From assembly GCA_901472505.1 (NCBI GenBank), contig LR590468.1, positions 434,001-498,000 on the forward strand: a stretch of DNA of 64,000 nt. Direction: 5' to 3'. How positions within the stretch are numbered: the stretch's first letter is position 1; each line of letters opens with the position of its first letter. The notes below the pieces were generated by a model, which ran no database searches, was not told where the DNA came from, and was given only the letters and a program-made list of their open reading frames with translations. This DNA is from Proteus vulgaris (GTDB taxonomy: Bacteria > Pseudomonadota > Gammaproteobacteria > Enterobacterales > Enterobacteriaceae). Of the stretch, positions 19,911 through 29,983 are shown piece after piece. Both the position numbers and the translations under genes were made by a program.

Positions 19911-20442
19911 TTACTCAATGAGTGAGCGGATATAATCTTTTGTTTCTTCCCTATCCATAGGCTCGCGCTCATTAATGCCCATTTCAAAAATATTTAAAGC
20001 GCTATCTAATTTTTCAATGAGCTCGTCGTCATTTCGAATACAGAAAATATACGCATTTTCAAATGGAGTAAGATCCACTAGCCGTAATTCTTGTTCTACT
20101 AAAAAGTGATTAATATATTCCAGATAAGGTAATTCATAAGGTAGCATATAAGGATCAGCACTCGCCTCATCCCAATTGATTTTTTCAACTTCAGATAAAA
20201 TCAGTGCGCCGGGGGGATTCAGAAAAAGAGATTTGTTCTAACGACTTCAAATCAGGGATATCACCAAAATATTCTGTCCATTCAACATAATCCATTAACC
20301 CTTGTGCAGAGAGTGACTCGTATAACCAATTGAGTACATCTTCTTGAGCATCAGACTCTGGTAAACTTTCACGCAATGCTTGTGTGTCTAATTCAGGTAC
20401 AGCGAGTTCAAGTGCAGTAATCAACTCTTCTATCGTTTCCAT
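19911..20442 (-). CDS. Unknown acidic protein, with a probable one-base frameshift
   Basis: Two overlapping frames join into one 176-residue, strongly acidic protein when one G is removed from the run of six G at 20211-20216. It starts at ATG 20442 (METIEELITALEL, with AGGGG upstream) and passes through WLYESLSAQGLMDYVEWTEY, GALILSEVEKINWDEA and ENAYIFCIRNDDELIEKL to YIRSLIE. No signal peptide or membrane segment. I do not recognise the family with certainty; the shape resembles small cytosolic DUF or immunity-type proteins. It sits between cysZ and cysK on the opposite strand, where E. coli has no gene, so it is an insertion in that locus. Confidence 0.65.
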
Positions 20443-20678
20443 TATGACCCCTGTATTTACAATGAACTTAGTTAAAAATAGATTATCAACCATTAATATA
20501 CTGTACATCTCTTGATTTATTAATTTGTGAATCTACTCACTCGCTCTTGATTAGAACCATTTGGAATAAAAAGAAGAAAAAGTTATAAGGATATTCATAA
20601 AGCTTATTTCCATCTTTGTCTTGATGGCGTATGGTAATTTCATCTGACCTTATAAAAAATCATGTACCGAGGATAAAA

Positions 20679-21632
20679 ATGAGCAAGATTTTCGAAGACA
20701 ACTCGCAAACTATTGGACACACTCCCTTAATTCGCTTAAAGCATTTCGGAAATGGTAACATTCTAGCTAAAGTGGAATCTCGTAACCCAAGCTTTAGTGT
20801 GAAATGCCGCATCGGTGCCAACATGATTTGGGATGCAGAAAAAAAAGGCATCCTAACAGAAGGTGTTGAGCTTGTAGAGCCAACAAGTGGCAATACAGGG
20901 ATTGCACTTGCTTATGTTGCAGCTGCACGCGGATACAAATTAACCTTAACCATGCCTGACACCATGAGTGTTGAACGTCGAAAACTACTCAAAGCACTAG
21001 GTGCCAACTTAGTACTCACTGATGGCGCAAAAGGCATGAAAGGAGCTATCGATAAAGCCAATGAAATTCGTGATAGCGATCCTAGTCGTTATCTTTTGCT
21101 ACAGCAATTTAGTAATCCAGCTAACCCTGAAATTCATGAGAAAACCACAGGCCCTGAAATTTGGAGCGACACTGATGGTGAAGTCGGTGCGGTGATTGCA
21201 GGTGTCGGTACTGGTGGTACGATTACGGGAATTGGCCGTTACTTGAAAAAAACTAAAGGCAAAGCGGTGACAATGGTTGCTGTTGAACCAACTGGTTCTC
21301 CTGTTATTACACAAGCCTTAGCGGGTGAAGAAATTAAACCAGGCCCTCATAAAATCCAAGGTATTGGTGCCGGTTTTATCCCTGAAAACCTAGATTTATC
21401 GTTACTGGATCGCGTGATTCAGATCACAAACGAAGAAGCTTTTGACACTGCGCGAGAATTAATGACCAAAGAAGGTATTTTAGCGGGTATTTCTTCTGGA
21501 GCAGCAATTGCGGCAGCCGTAAAATTGTCAAAAGAACCCGAATTTGCCAACAAAGAAATCGTGGTAATTTTGCCTTCTTCAGGTGAGCGATATTTAAGTA
21601 CCCCACTTTTTGCTGATATTTCTGATAGCTAA
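20679..21632 (+). CDS. cysK: Cysteine synthase A (O-acetylserine sulfhydrylase A)
   Basis: 317-residue PLP enzyme making cysteine from O-acetylserine and sulfide. PLP-binding Lys in [12 protein letters not shown] near residue 42; phosphate loop [10 protein letters not shown]; substrate loop [13 protein letters not shown]-terminal SSGERYLST. Very close to E. coli CysK though a few residues shorter at the C-terminus. ATG 20679 begins [20 protein letters not shown] and has GAGG seven bases upstream; the upstream in-frame start at 20631 is not needed. Probably CysB-regulated with the cys genes downstream. It is followed by its own terminator. Confidence 0.97.
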   Translation: MSKIFEDNSQTIGHTPLIRLKHFGNGNILAKVESRNPSFSVKCRIGANMIWDAEKKGILTEGVELVEPTSGNTGIALAYVAAARGYKLTLTMPDTMSVERRKLLKALGANLVLTDGAKGMKGAIDKANEIRDSDPSRYLLLQQFSNPANPEIHEKTTGPEIWSDTDGEVGAVIAGVGTGGTITGIGRYLKKTKGKAVTMVAVEPTGSPVITQALAGEEIKPGPHKIQGIGAGFIPENLDLSLLDRVIQITNEEAFDTARELMTKEGILAGISSGAAIAAAVKLSKEPEFANKEIVVILPSSGERYLSTPLFADISDS

Positions 21633-21663
21633 ATCGCATCATCTCAATTGTAAAATATTTATT

Positions 21664-21692
21664 AAAAAAGCACCTTAAAGGTGCTTTTTTTG
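21664..21692 (+). terminator. cysK terminator
   Basis: AAAAAAGCACC / GGTGCTTTTTT hairpin with a U-run, 32 bases after cysK. Confidence 0.88.
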
Positions 21693-21759
21693 TGGTAGAG
21701 ATCAAACTTTGTCATCCAGATAGGTGATTTATTCCTTCGAGTTTAGTATTTAATCAATT

Positions 21760-21784
21760 AATTATTTCGAAGGTCGAAATTAAT
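21760..21784. promoter_or_regulatory. Mlc/NagC-like operator upstream of ptsH
   Basis: ATTATTTCGA-AGG-TCGAAATTAA closely resembles the Mlc/NagC operator layout (TTATTT ... AAATTAA around a central CG-rich core). It lies about 180 bases before ptsH, in a 333-base gap (21633-21965) that otherwise holds only the cysK terminator. Mlc represses ptsHI in E. coli. I see no convincing CRP box. Confidence 0.5.
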
Positions 21785-21965
21785 CAGAAAATAATCGAGA
21801 TGATAAAATTACACTCTTTTATTTTCCTGAACACTATTTTTATCAGATGACACATCATGACTTAATATTATCTGATATTGCTACGCAAAGCAGGACAAAT
21901 TCATCTACACTTACTAAGTCCTGACTTAATGTGAACAATTGAGTTATAAAAAGGAAAAAAATCCT

Positions 21966-22223
21966 ATGTACCAGCAAGAAGTTACTATTACAGCACCAAA
22001 CGGCTTACATACTCGTCCTGCGGCACAATTTGTAAAAGAAGCCAAAACGTTCTCTTCTGATATCACTCTTATCTCTAGTGGTAAATCTGCTAGTGCTAAG
22101 AGTCTTTTTAAATTACAAACTTTAGGTTTGACCCAAGGTACTGTAGTGACTATCTCTGCTGAAGGCGAAGATGAAAAGCAAGCCGTTGAAGCACTGGTAA
22201 AATTAATGGCGGAATTAGAATAA
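21966..22223 (+). CDS. ptsH: Phosphocarrier protein HPr
   Basis: 85-residue PTS phosphocarrier that passes phosphate from enzyme I to sugar-specific EIIA proteins. Active His15 in [12 protein letters not shown] and the regulatory Ser46 region [18 protein letters not shown] are intact. ATG 21966 ([13 protein letters not shown]) is the family start. First gene of ptsH-ptsI-crr; a hairpin in the ptsH-ptsI gap may favour ptsH expression. Confidence 0.97.
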   Translation: MYQQEVTITAPNGLHTRPAAQFVKEAKTFSSDITLISSGKSASAKSLFKLQTLGLTQGTVVTISAEGEDEKQAVEALVKLMAELE

Positions 22224-22254
22224 TTCGCAATTAAGTATTAGCACAGTATTTATT

Positions 22255-22274
22255 CCCCTGAAACCATTCAGGGG
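22255..22274 (+). other. Intercistronic hairpin between ptsH and ptsI
   Basis: CCCCTGAA-ACCA-TTCAGGGG stem without a following U-run. Likely an attenuating or RNA-stabilising hairpin giving more HPr than enzyme I. Confidence 0.6.
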
Positions 22275-22361
22275 AGTTAACTTCCAATGATGATTTTAAA
22301 ACAACAGTATTTTGCAATCCTATTCTTTTAAGATTATCACCAGCAAGTCGTAGGATAAATT

Positions 22362-24094
22362 ATGATTTCAGGAATTTTAGCATCACCCGGTATCGCATTT
22401 GGTCAAACCCTTCTCCTAAAAGAAGAACCCATCATCATTAGCCAACGTAAGATCCAAAGTGATGAAATTGAGAATCAAATCGAACGCTTTAAAGATGGTC
22501 GCAACAAATCTGCACAACAACTAGAAATCATTAAAGAGCGTGCTGAAAAAAATCTTGGTGCGGATAAAGCCGAGATTTTTTGAAGGCCATATCATGTTGC
22601 TAGAAGATGAAGAGTTAGAGCAAGAAATTATCACTCTCATCAAGAGTGGACAAAAAAACGGCTGAAGCCGCAGTTCAATCTGTTATTGAAGATCAAGCAA
22701 CTGCCTTAGAAGCTTTAGACGATGAATACTTAAAAGAACGTGCTGCCGACGTTCGTGATATTGGTAAACGCTTAATGCGTAATATTTTAGAAATGCCAAT
22801 TATCGATTTGAGTGCTATCTCAGAAAAAGTGATTTTAGTGGCGACAGACCTAACCCCTTCAGAAACCGCACAACTCAGCTTAGACAATGTATTAGGTTTT
22901 ATCACTGACTTTAGGGGGTAGAACATCACACACCTCTATCATGGCGCGTTCATTAGAAATCCCTGCCATCGTGGGCACATCTAATGCTACACAAACCATT
23001 AAAAAAGACGATTATCTTGTTCTTGATGCAATTAATAACAAAATCATCATTAATCCATCCGACGAAGAACTCGAAGCATTAAAAAATTATCAAAGAAGAG
23101 TATCTACACGAAAAAGAAGAATTAGCCAAACTCAAAGATTTACCCGCCATTACACTTGATGGGCACCAAGTCGAAGTTTGCGCTAATATTGGTACAGTCC
23201 GTGATGTTGCCGGTGCCGAGCGTAACGGTGCTGAAGGCGTTGGTCTGTATCGTACTGAGTTTTTTATTTATGGATAGAGACTCTTTACCAACAGAAGATG
23301 AGCAATTCCAAGCCTATAAAGCGGTAGCAGAAGCAGTAGGTAGCCCAGCGGTTATTATTCGTACTATGGATATTGGTGGCGATAAAGACTTACCTTACAT
23401 GAACCTACCCAAAGAAGAGAACCCATTCTTAGGTTGGCGTGCAATTCGTATTTGTCTTGACCGTAAAGAGATCCTTCATTCGCAATTACGTGCTATCTTA
23501 AGAGCATCTGCTTTTGGTAAACTACGCATTATGTTTCCAATGATTATCTCTGTTGAAGAGATCCGAGCATTGAAAGCAGAACTTGAAATATTGAAAAGCC
23601 AACTTCGTGAAGAAAACAAAGCTTTTGATGAGTCCATCGAAGTCGGTGTCATGGTAGAAACACCCGCGGCTGCCGTTATGGCTCGCCATATGGCAAAAGA
23701 AGTTGACTTTTTCAGTATTGGGACTAACGATCTAACACAATATACTCTGGCTGTAGACCGTGGAAATGAGCTGATATCTCATCTATATAATCCGATGTCA
23801 CCTGCCGTACTTAACCTGATAAAACAGGTGATTGATGCATCACATGCTGAAGGTAAATGGACTGGAATGTGTGGTGAACTTGCTGGGGATGAGCGAGCAA
23901 CGTTGCTACTTCTAGGCATGGGATTAGATGAGTTTAGTATGAGTGCTATATCAATTCCTCGCATCAAAAAAGTGATCCGCAATGCGAATTACGATGATGC
24001 AAGAGCACTAGCAGAGCAAGCACTTGCTCAGCCTACTGCAAAGGAATTAATGGACTTAGTAGAAACTTTTACTAAAGAAAAAACACTGTGCTAA
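22362..24094 (+). CDS. ptsI: PTS enzyme I, with five one-base insertions
   Basis: Phosphoenolpyruvate-protein phosphotransferase: autophosphorylates from PEP and donates to HPr. The frame breaks five times, each by one extra base: T-run 22576-22581, A-run 22652-22658, TTT 22910-22912, AAA 23092-23094, T-run 23260-23265. Removing these gives exactly 575 residues, the E. coli length, with the phospho-His motif [23 protein letters not shown]-binding [18 protein letters not shown], and the active-site [13 protein letters not shown] gene this central is unlikely to be dead with crr and ptsH intact, so sequencing error is the best reading. Operon with ptsH and crr. Confidence 0.93.
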
Positions 24095-24143
24095 TCACAT
24101 TAGCCAGAGCCCGGTCCCAACTAAAATAATTAGGAGAAGATTC

Positions 24144-24653
24144 ATGGGTCTGTTTGATAAATTAAAATCACTGGTTTCAGAGGAAAAGAAAGGCAGTGGC
24201 ACGATTGATATTGTTGCACCACTTTCAGGTGAAATTGTCAATATCGAAGATGTTCCTGATGTTGTTTTCGCTGAAAAAATCGTAGGTGACGGTATTGCTA
24301 TCAAACCTGCTGGTAATAAAATTGTTGCACCAGTCGATGGTACTATCGGTAAAATTTTCGAGACTAACCATGCTTTCTCTATTGAGTCTGACAACGGTAT
24401 CGAGTTATTTGTCCACTTCGGTATTGACACTGTTGAACTGAAAGGCGAAGGATTTAAACGTATCGCTGAAGAAGGGCAGCAAGTAAAAGTAGGTGATACT
24501 ATTTTAGAATTTGACCTGGCTGTATTAGAAGAAAAAGCAAAATCAGTTCTAACGCCTGTTGTTATTTCTAATATGGATGAAATTCAAGGTTTAACCAAAA
24601 TGACAGGCCCAGTTACTGTTGGTGAAACCGTTATTATTCAGATTAAAAAATAA
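24144..24653 (+). CDS. crr: PTS glucose-specific enzyme IIA (EIIA-Glc)
   Basis: 169-residue cytosolic phosphocarrier that takes phosphate from HPr and passes it to IIBC permeases; unphosphorylated it blocks non-PTS permeases and phosphorylated it stimulates adenylate cyclase. His75 in NHAFSIES and the active His90 in [16 protein letters not shown] are both present. N-terminal amphipathic helix [16 protein letters not shown] as in E. coli. Last gene of ptsHI-crr, 49 bases after ptsI, with a terminator behind it. Confidence 0.98.
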   Translation: MGLFDKLKSLVSEEKKGSGTIDIVAPLSGEIVNIEDVPDVVFAEKIVGDGIAIKPAGNKIVAPVDGTIGKIFETNHAFSIESDNGIELFVHFGIDTVELKGEGFKRIAEEGQQVKVGDTILEFDLAVLEEKAKSVLTPVVISNMDEIQGLTKMTGPVTVGETVIIQIKK

Positions 24654-24674
24654 TCTTCTGTTATGTTCTCTATT

Positions 24675-24706
24675 AAAACCGCCACCCTATGTGGCGGTTT
24701 TTTTAT
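24675..24706 (+). terminator. Terminator of ptsHI-crr
   Basis: AAACCGCCAC / GTGGCGGTTT stem with a CCTAT loop, then TTTT. Confidence 0.9.
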
Positions 24707-24757
24707 TTATTCAAAAACCTAAAAACAAAAAATACTCTAACGCATTCGACGATGTTA

Positions 24758-24882
24758 TTACTCTAAATAATTCAAGGTATAGCTAAGCAACAAGTAAATG
24801 AGTCGCTAGGAGCATACATCAGTATGTGACTAGTGCGAATGAAAGCAGTCAACAACGCTACAACTTGAATTATGACGAGTAA
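24758..24882. repeat. ERIC-type intergenic repeat overlapping the cysM 3' end
   Basis: A 125-base element with imperfect inverted ends (TTACTC...AATTCAAGG at left; ACTTGAATTATGACGAGTAA at right) and a central palindromic core AGGAGCATACATCAGTATGT followed by GACTAGTGCGAATGAAAGC. Layout, size and core match the enterobacterial ERIC consensus from memory (AGGAGCTTACATAAGTAAGT, GACTGGGGTGAGCG, ACTTGAAGTATGACGGGTA). Its right end runs 13 bases into cysM and supplies that gene's stop codon. I see no second copy in the window. Confidence 0.82.
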
Positions 24883-25754
24883 ACACCCGTCGACAAATAA
24901 CGATCTCCCCTATCACACACAATCGCTACAATCACGGCGCCTGGATTTTCTTTTGCAACGCGCAGAGCGCCAGCAACAGCGCCTCCAGAACTTACACCAC
25001 AGAAGATACCCTCTTGACTTGCTAAAAGGCGCATCGTTGATTCTGCTTCGATTTGTGACATATCTATCACCCTATCCACCAGCTCTTTTTTAAAAATTCC
25101 CGGCAAATAAGCAGGTGACCAACGACGAATACCTGGAATTTGACTTTTCTCTTCAGGCTGAAGGCCAATAACTTGCACGCTATCAGATTGTGTTTTTAAG
25201 TAACTTCCCACACCCGTGATCGTACCTGTTGTTCCCATACTCGAAACAAAATGCGTAATACGACCCTGTGTTTGTTGCCAAATCTCAGGACCAGTAGAAA
25301 TAAAATGAGCTCTTGGATTATCTGGGTTATTAAATTGGTCTAATACCTTCCCTTCACCCTGTTGTTCCATCTGTTGTGCGAGATCTCGCGCACCTTCCAT
25401 ACCGATTTCACGGCTCACTAAAATAAGCTCTGCACCATAAGCTTGCATAGAAGCTTGACGCTCTTTACTCATATTCTCCGGCATTAACAGTTTTAAACGG
25501 TAGCCTTTTACCGCCGCAATCATCGCTAAAGCAATACCTGTATTACCACTGGTTGCTTCAATCAGCGTATCACCCGGTTTTATTTCACCACGTAATTCCG
25601 CTTGTTCAATCATCGATAATGCTGCTCTGTCTTTTACTGAACCTGCAGGGTTATTACCTTCAAGCTTAACCCATATTTCAGCGTCTACCTCTTGTGTAAG
25701 TCGTTGTAATTTGACTAATGGTGTATTACCAATAAATTGTTCTAACCCTGCCAC
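24870..25754 (-). CDS. cysM: Cysteine synthase B
   Basis: 294-residue PLP enzyme, O-acetylserine sulfhydrylase B, which can use thiosulfate. PLP Lys in NNPAGSVKDRAALSM near residue 41; [39 protein letters not shown] and CDRGDRYLSTGV all match E. coli CysM. The C-terminus is short: E. coli continues for about twelve residues after STGV, here YSS and stop, encoded by the end of an ERIC-type repeat. Catalytic parts are unaffected. Downstream of cysA in the cysPTWAM order, but a hairpin lies between, so it may be transcribed partly on its own. Confidence 0.95.
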   Translation of the reverse strand: MAGLEQFIGNTPLVKLQRLTQEVDAEIWVKLEGNNPAGSVKDRAALSMIEQAELRGEIKPGDTLIEATSGNTGIALAMIAAVKGYRLKLLMPENMSKERQASMQAYGAELILVSREIGMEGARDLAQQMEQQGEGKVLDQFNNPDNPRAHFISTGPEIWQQTQGRITHFVSSMGTTGTITGVGSYLKTQSDSVQVIGLQPEEKSQIPGIRRWSPAYLPGIFKKELVDRVIDMSQIEAESTMRLLASQEGIFCGVSSGGAVAGALRVAKENPGAVIVAIVCDRGDRYLSTGVYSS

Positions 25755-25868
25755 AATAAGTCCCTGCTCATTTGTTTGTCTGTATTAATGAAGAAATCAC
25801 ATTTAACTTATTAACGCAATAATATTAATGTAATTCGATAAGTCTTTTCACGTTCATAGAAACCAAAA

Positions 25869-25896
25869 CACCCATGCCAGAAATAAGCATGGGTGA
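25869..25896 (-). terminator. Hairpin between cysA and cysM
   Basis: CACCCATGC / GCATGGGTG arms; on the minus strand followed by TTTTGG. A partial or full terminator of cysPTWA. Confidence 0.65.
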
Positions 25897-25932
25897 AAAA
25901 GAGTGAGATAAAGCGATCTCTTAATAGTAGAA

Positions 25933-27021
25933 CTAGGCGGTATAGGCTAACGATACCGTATTTAAGGGAGTATCCCCCTTATATAAACGAGCTTGGGCAC
26001 CTCCCATATAATAGGTATTTCCTTTTGTTGGCACCGAAGAAATTTCATTCCAGACCGCGGTAATAGGTTTTTCGCTCCATCCTAATGGCTGTAAAATTAA
26101 CTGCCAATAATGCCCTTTTGGTGATACCTCAATAACCTTAACCGGCAATCGACAAACACTATTAGCATGTACACTTAATGCAATTTCCCAAGGACGTAAA
26201 AATACATCAACAGAACCTTGATAAAGCGGTGTCACAGATAATGGCAGGTGATATCCCCCAATCTGTAATTGAGCACCATTAATTTCACCTTTTAGATGAT
26301 TCACATCACCTAAAAATTCTAAAACAAAGCGACTTTTAGGTGATTGCCATACTTCTTGTGGTGTCCCTACTTGCTCTATTTTACCATTTCCCATAATCAC
26401 GATACGATCAGCGACTTCCATTGCTTCTTGTTGATCATGAGTGACAAAGACACTGGTAAATTTAAGCTCTTCATGAAGCTCCCGTAACCAACGACGTAAT
26501 TCAGTTCTTACTTTGGCATCTAAAGCACCAAAAGGCTCATCTAGTAGTAAGATTTGAGGTTCAACAGCTAAAGCTCTTGCTAAAGCAACACGCTGTTTTT
26601 GCCCGCCTGATAATTGTGCTGGATAACGTTGTGCTAAATGAGGCAACTGGATCATCTCTAGCAACTGTTGCACTTTTTTATGGATAACTTCTTTATTAGG
26701 TCGCTCTCGTCGAGGTAATACAGTTAAACCAAAGGCGATATTCTCAAATACCGTCATATGACGAAACAGTGCATAGTGCTGAAAAACAAAACCAACTTTA
26801 CGATCTCGCGCATGTAATCGGCTAACATCTTCCTCTTCGAAACGAATACTTCCTTGGGTTTGATGTTCAAGCCCTGCAATAATGCGTAATAGTGTTGTTT
26901 TACCTGATCCTGAAGGTCCTAACAGTGCTACCATTTCACCTGAGGCTACATCAAGGTTGACATCATGCAACACTTCAGTGCGATCAAAATATTTTGTGAC
27001 ACTATTAATTTCAATACTCAT
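25933..27021 (-). CDS. cysA: Sulfate/thiosulfate ABC transporter ATPase
   Basis: 362 residues. Walker [10 protein letters not shown] near residues 34-42, signature [15 protein letters not shown], Walker [14 protein letters not shown]-loop FVTHDQQEA, then the C-terminal regulatory domain with sulfate-family features ([22 protein letters not shown]). It powers uptake of sulfate and thiosulfate with CysT, CysW and the periplasmic CysP. Follows cysW by 30 bases. Control by CysB is expected from the regulon. Confidence 0.97.
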   Translation of the reverse strand: MSIEINSVTKYFDRTEVLHDVNLDVASGEMVALLGPSGSGKTTLLRIIAGLEHQTQGSIRFEEEDVSRLHARDRKVGFVFQHYALFRHMTVFENIAFGLTVLPRRERPNKEVIHKKVQQLLEMIQLPHLAQRYPAQLSGGQKQRVALARALAVEPQILLLDEPFGALDAKVRTELRRWLRELHEELKFTSVFVTHDQQEAMEVADRIVIMGNGKIEQVGTPQEVWQSPKSRFVLEFLGDVNHLKGEINGAQLQIGGYHLPLSVTPLYQGSVDVFLRPWEIALSVHANSVCRLPVKVIEVSPKGHYWQLILQPLGWSEKPITAVWNEISSVPTKGNTYYMGGAQARLYKGDTPLNTVSLAYTA

Positions 27022-27051
27022 ATTTTGCCTCTACTTTGTGAAAATATGATG

Positions 27052-27897
27052 TCATTGCTGACGAGCTAAATGCCATTGCAATGCACTTTTAAACATTAAG
27101 GTGAATATCGCCATCATGGCGAGTAATGCAGCCGCAGTAAATGCCCCAACGGTATTGTAATCTTGATGCAGTAATTCAACTTGTAACGGTAATGAATAGG
27201 TTTCGCCACGAATAGCACCAGAAACCACAGAAACTGCACCAAATTCACCGATGGCCCTAGCGTTGGTTAATACCACGCCATATAACAATGCCCAGCGAAT
27301 ATTTGGTAACGTCACTCGCCAAAACATTTTCCAACCGCTCGCTCCCAATAACACGGCGGCTTCATCTTCTTGACTGCCTTGGCTCATCATCACTGGTACC
27401 AGTTCTCTCACCACAAAAGGACAAGTGACAAATACCGTAACTAATACCATTCCTGGCCATGAGAACATAAGTTGGATATCAAACTGAGATAACCATTGTC
27501 CTGCCCATCCATTGCTACCGTAAAAAAGCAGATAAAGTAATCCAGCAACCACTGGAGACACTGCAAATGGAATATCAATCAATGTCATTAATAGCTGGCG
27601 CCCCGGGAAACGAAAACGCGTGACGAGCCATGCCATGCTGACACCAAATAACATATTGACAGGTACGGTAATTAACGCGATGAGTACGGTTAACCAGACA
27701 GCGTGTAACATATCGCTGTCCAATAAGTTCTCCGTAAATATTTCAATACCTTTTGAAAACGCGGTCATAAAGATCCACGCAATAGGCACAACTAAAAATA
27801 AAATGGATAACACACCGCCTGTAAGGATTAGTCCCCACTTCACCCAATCAATTTTACGACGATCAACAGAGCGTTGTTGCATAATATCTGACATCAA
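27052..27897 (-). CDS. cysW: Sulfate/thiosulfate ABC transporter permease CysW
   Basis: 281-residue inner-membrane permease with about six helices and the cytoplasmic EAA loop EDEAAVLLGASGWKMFWRVT that docks on CysA. Close to E. coli CysW. Its start overlaps the cysT stop by four bases (ATGA), showing translational coupling. Confidence 0.96.
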   Translation of the reverse strand: MMSDIMQQRSVDRRKIDWVKWGLILTGGVLSILFLVVPIAWIFMTAFSKGIEIFTENLLDSDMLHAVWLTVLIALITVPVNMLFGVSMAWLVTRFRFPGRQLLMTLIDIPFAVSPVVAGLLYLLFYGSNGWAGQWLSQFDIQLMFSWPGMVLVTVFVTCPFVVRELVPVMMSQGSQEDEAAVLLGASGWKMFWRVTLPNIRWALLYGVVLTNARAIGEFGAVSVVSGAIRGETYSLPLQVELLHQDYNTVGAFTAAALLAMMAIFTLMFKSALQWHLARQQ

Positions 27898-28727
27898 TGC
27901 CCCCTCAACCGTTGGCCAAATCGGCTTTGCAATCCATTAATTGAAAACAGTAAGACTAATGAAACAAGTAAAATCACAGAAGCAACGGCACTTGCCGCAG
28001 GATAATCAAATTCTTGTAATCGAATAAAAATCATCAAGGAGACGACTTCTGTTTGCCATGCAATATTGCCAGCAATAAAAATCACAGCACCAAACTCTCC
28101 CAAACTGCGCGTAAAAGAGAGTGCAGTTCCTGCGATTAGTGCTGGTGATAACTCGGGTAATACAACCTTACGAAAAGTTTGCCAACGACTTGCCCCTAGC
28201 GTTTCAGCAGCTTCTTCATACTCAGGACCTAATTCTTCAAGCACTGGCTGAACGGTTCTTACAACAAAAGGTAAACTGGTAAAAGCCATCGCAACAGCTA
28301 TCCCAATCCATGTATTAATAACTTTGATATCAAATTTATCCAATACAAAACCGTACCAGCCTTGTGTTGAAAAAAGCGTCGCAAGCGTGAGGCCAGCAAC
28401 AGCCGTAGGCAAAGCAAAAGGTAAATCCATTAAACCATCAAGCAGTTGTCTACCTGGAAAACGGTAACGAGTAATGATCCACGCAAGTAACATACCGAAT
28501 ACTGCATTAAAAATACTGGCAACGCCTGCTGCGAGTAATGTGACTTTATAGGCAGCCACAATTTGGGGATGCGTTATTACCGCCCAATACTGAGACCAAC
28601 TCATATCAGAAAGTTGTACAACCAGCGCACTCATTGGTAACAGTAAGATCAAGCAGGTGTAAAACAGTGTTCCACCTAAACTTAATCCAAATCCTGGTAA
28701 TACCCGTTTGCTGGCTGTAATAAACAT
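27894..28727 (-). CDS. cysT: Sulfate/thiosulfate ABC transporter permease CysT (CysU)
   Basis: 277-residue inner-membrane permease partner of CysW: helices throughout, and the EAA loop YEEAAETLGASRWQTFRKVV. Signature AFTSLPFVVRTVQPVL. Its ATG overlaps the stop of cysP (TAATG). Order cysP-cysT-cysW-cysA as in E. coli. Confidence 0.96.
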   Translation of the reverse strand: MFITASKRVLPGFGLSLGGTLFYTCLILLLPMSALVVQLSDMSWSQYWAVITHPQIVAAYKVTLLAAGVASIFNAVFGMLLAWIITRYRFPGRQLLDGLMDLPFALPTAVAGLTLATLFSTQGWYGFVLDKFDIKVINTWIGIAVAMAFTSLPFVVRTVQPVLEELGPEYEEAAETLGASRWQTFRKVVLPELSPALIAGTALSFTRSLGEFGAVIFIAGNIAWQTEVVSLMIFIRLQEFDYPAASAVASVILLVSLVLLFSINGLQSRFGQRLRGH

Positions 28728-29749
28728 TATTGACGTCCTTGCGCTAACAACTTATCAAGCATGCCATCTGTCGTGAAATGTATTTTCATCACGTTATTCC
28801 AGTCACCAAATACCTCTTCAATCGTAAATAATGATGTTGCTGGGAACTGTGCGGATTTTTGCGCCATAACCGCTTTATCATTTACGCGATAATTAAATTG
28901 CGTGATGATCTCTTGTGCTTTAGGACTGTATAAATAATTGAGGTAAGCTTTTGCCAATGTTTCTGTGTCATTACGTTGCACATTTTTATCAATCCAAGCG
29001 ACTGGAAACTCAGCTAGAATATCTACGGGTGGCACAATAACTTGATATTCATCTTCACCATATTGCTGGCGAATATTATTCACTTCAGATTCAAAACTGA
29101 TCAGAACATCCCCCAGTCCGCGTTCGATAAAAGAAGTTGTTGCACCACGTCCTCCAGTATCAAATACCTCAACATTTTTGAGGAATTTCTTCATCGCTTC
29201 TTGTGTCTTCTCATCATTGCCATAAGCTTTTTCAAAAGCTCCCCATGCAGCTAAATAGGTATATCGACCATTACCTGATGTTTTAGGATTAGGGAAAACC
29301 ACTTTGACATCTTCACGCGTTAAATCTTCCCATGAAGTAATGTTCTTTGGATTTCCTTTGCGTACTAAATACGCCATAGTGGAATAATAAGGCGAGCTAT
29401 TATTAGGAAGGCGTTGTTGCCAATCAGCAGGAATTAATTTGCCTTTATCATGCAGAATTTGCACATCTGTAACTTGGTTATAGGTCACTACATCTGCGGG
29501 TAAACCTTGTAATATCGCAAGTGCCTGCTTAGATGAGCCTGCATGTGATTGTTTGATGGTGACTTTATCATCAGGATGTTGAGCATCCCATTGCGTTTTA
29601 AAATCGCTATTTAGCTGTGTGAATAACTCTCTTGCGATATCGTAAGAGCTATTAAGTAATTGAGCAGCCCCAGCATAACTACTAACAACCAAAGACAATG
29701 CTGCGGTTGCTTGTAATGCAAAGGTTCTAATTGTGTTTTTCTTCATCAA
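28727..29749 (-). CDS. cysP: Periplasmic thiosulfate/sulfate-binding protein CysP
   Basis: 340 residues with an N-terminal signal peptide cleaved near SYAGA-AQLL, followed by a solute-binding domain: [40 protein letters not shown] (oxyanion site), [32 protein letters not shown]. Presents sulfate or thiosulfate to CysTW. First gene of cysPTWA. Either of two adjacent ATG codons may be used. The AT-rich 230-base gap upstream should hold CysB sites, but I cannot define them by eye. Confidence 0.96.
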   Translation of the reverse strand: MMKKNTIRTFALQATAALSLVVSSYAGAAQLLNSSYDIARELFTQLNSDFKTQWDAQHPDDKVTIKQSHAGSSKQALAILQGLPADVVTYNQVTDVQILHDKGKLIPADWQQRLPNNSSPYYSTMAYLVRKGNPKNITSWEDLTREDVKVVFPNPKTSGNGRYTYLAAWGAFEKAYGNDEKTQEAMKKFLKNVEVFDTGGRGATTSFIERGLGDVLISFESEVNNIRQQYGEDEYQVIVPPVDILAEFPVAWIDKNVQRNDTETLAKAYLNYLYSPKAQEIITQFNYRVNDKAVMAQKSAQFPATSLFTIEEVFGDWNNVMKIHFTTDGMLDKLLAQGRQ

Positions 29750-29921
29750 AAGTACCCATCATTGTAAGTTTTATTCTAATGGTTACTCTATCGACTTTAT
29801 TTATAACAGTGTAGTTAGCTTTTGTTATTTGATATAACTATAAGCTATTAAAAATGAATAGAACTCAAGCTAATTAATTAAATTTGCATCAATTGCCATT
29901 AACGTGAAAAAAATTCAGACA

Positions 29922-29951
29922 AAAATGCCTGCTTTAAAAGCAGGCATTTTA
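29922..29951 (-). terminator. yfeX terminator
   Basis: AAAATGCCTGC / GCAGGCATTTT hairpin; the minus strand continues with TTGTCTG and a T-rich tract. Confidence 0.85.
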
Positions 29952-29983
29952 TCCATAAAAACTTATTGAGCACTAAATAATGA

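Noticed and set aside
23156..23270. An independent start for the second half of ptsI
   Set aside because: The first 35 or so residues of that frame are out of phase with enzyme I; the correct frame is restored by removing inserted bases.
29750..29980. CysB operator upstream of cysP
   Set aside because: Expected from the regulon, but CysB sites are degenerate and no half-site stood out from the AT-rich background.
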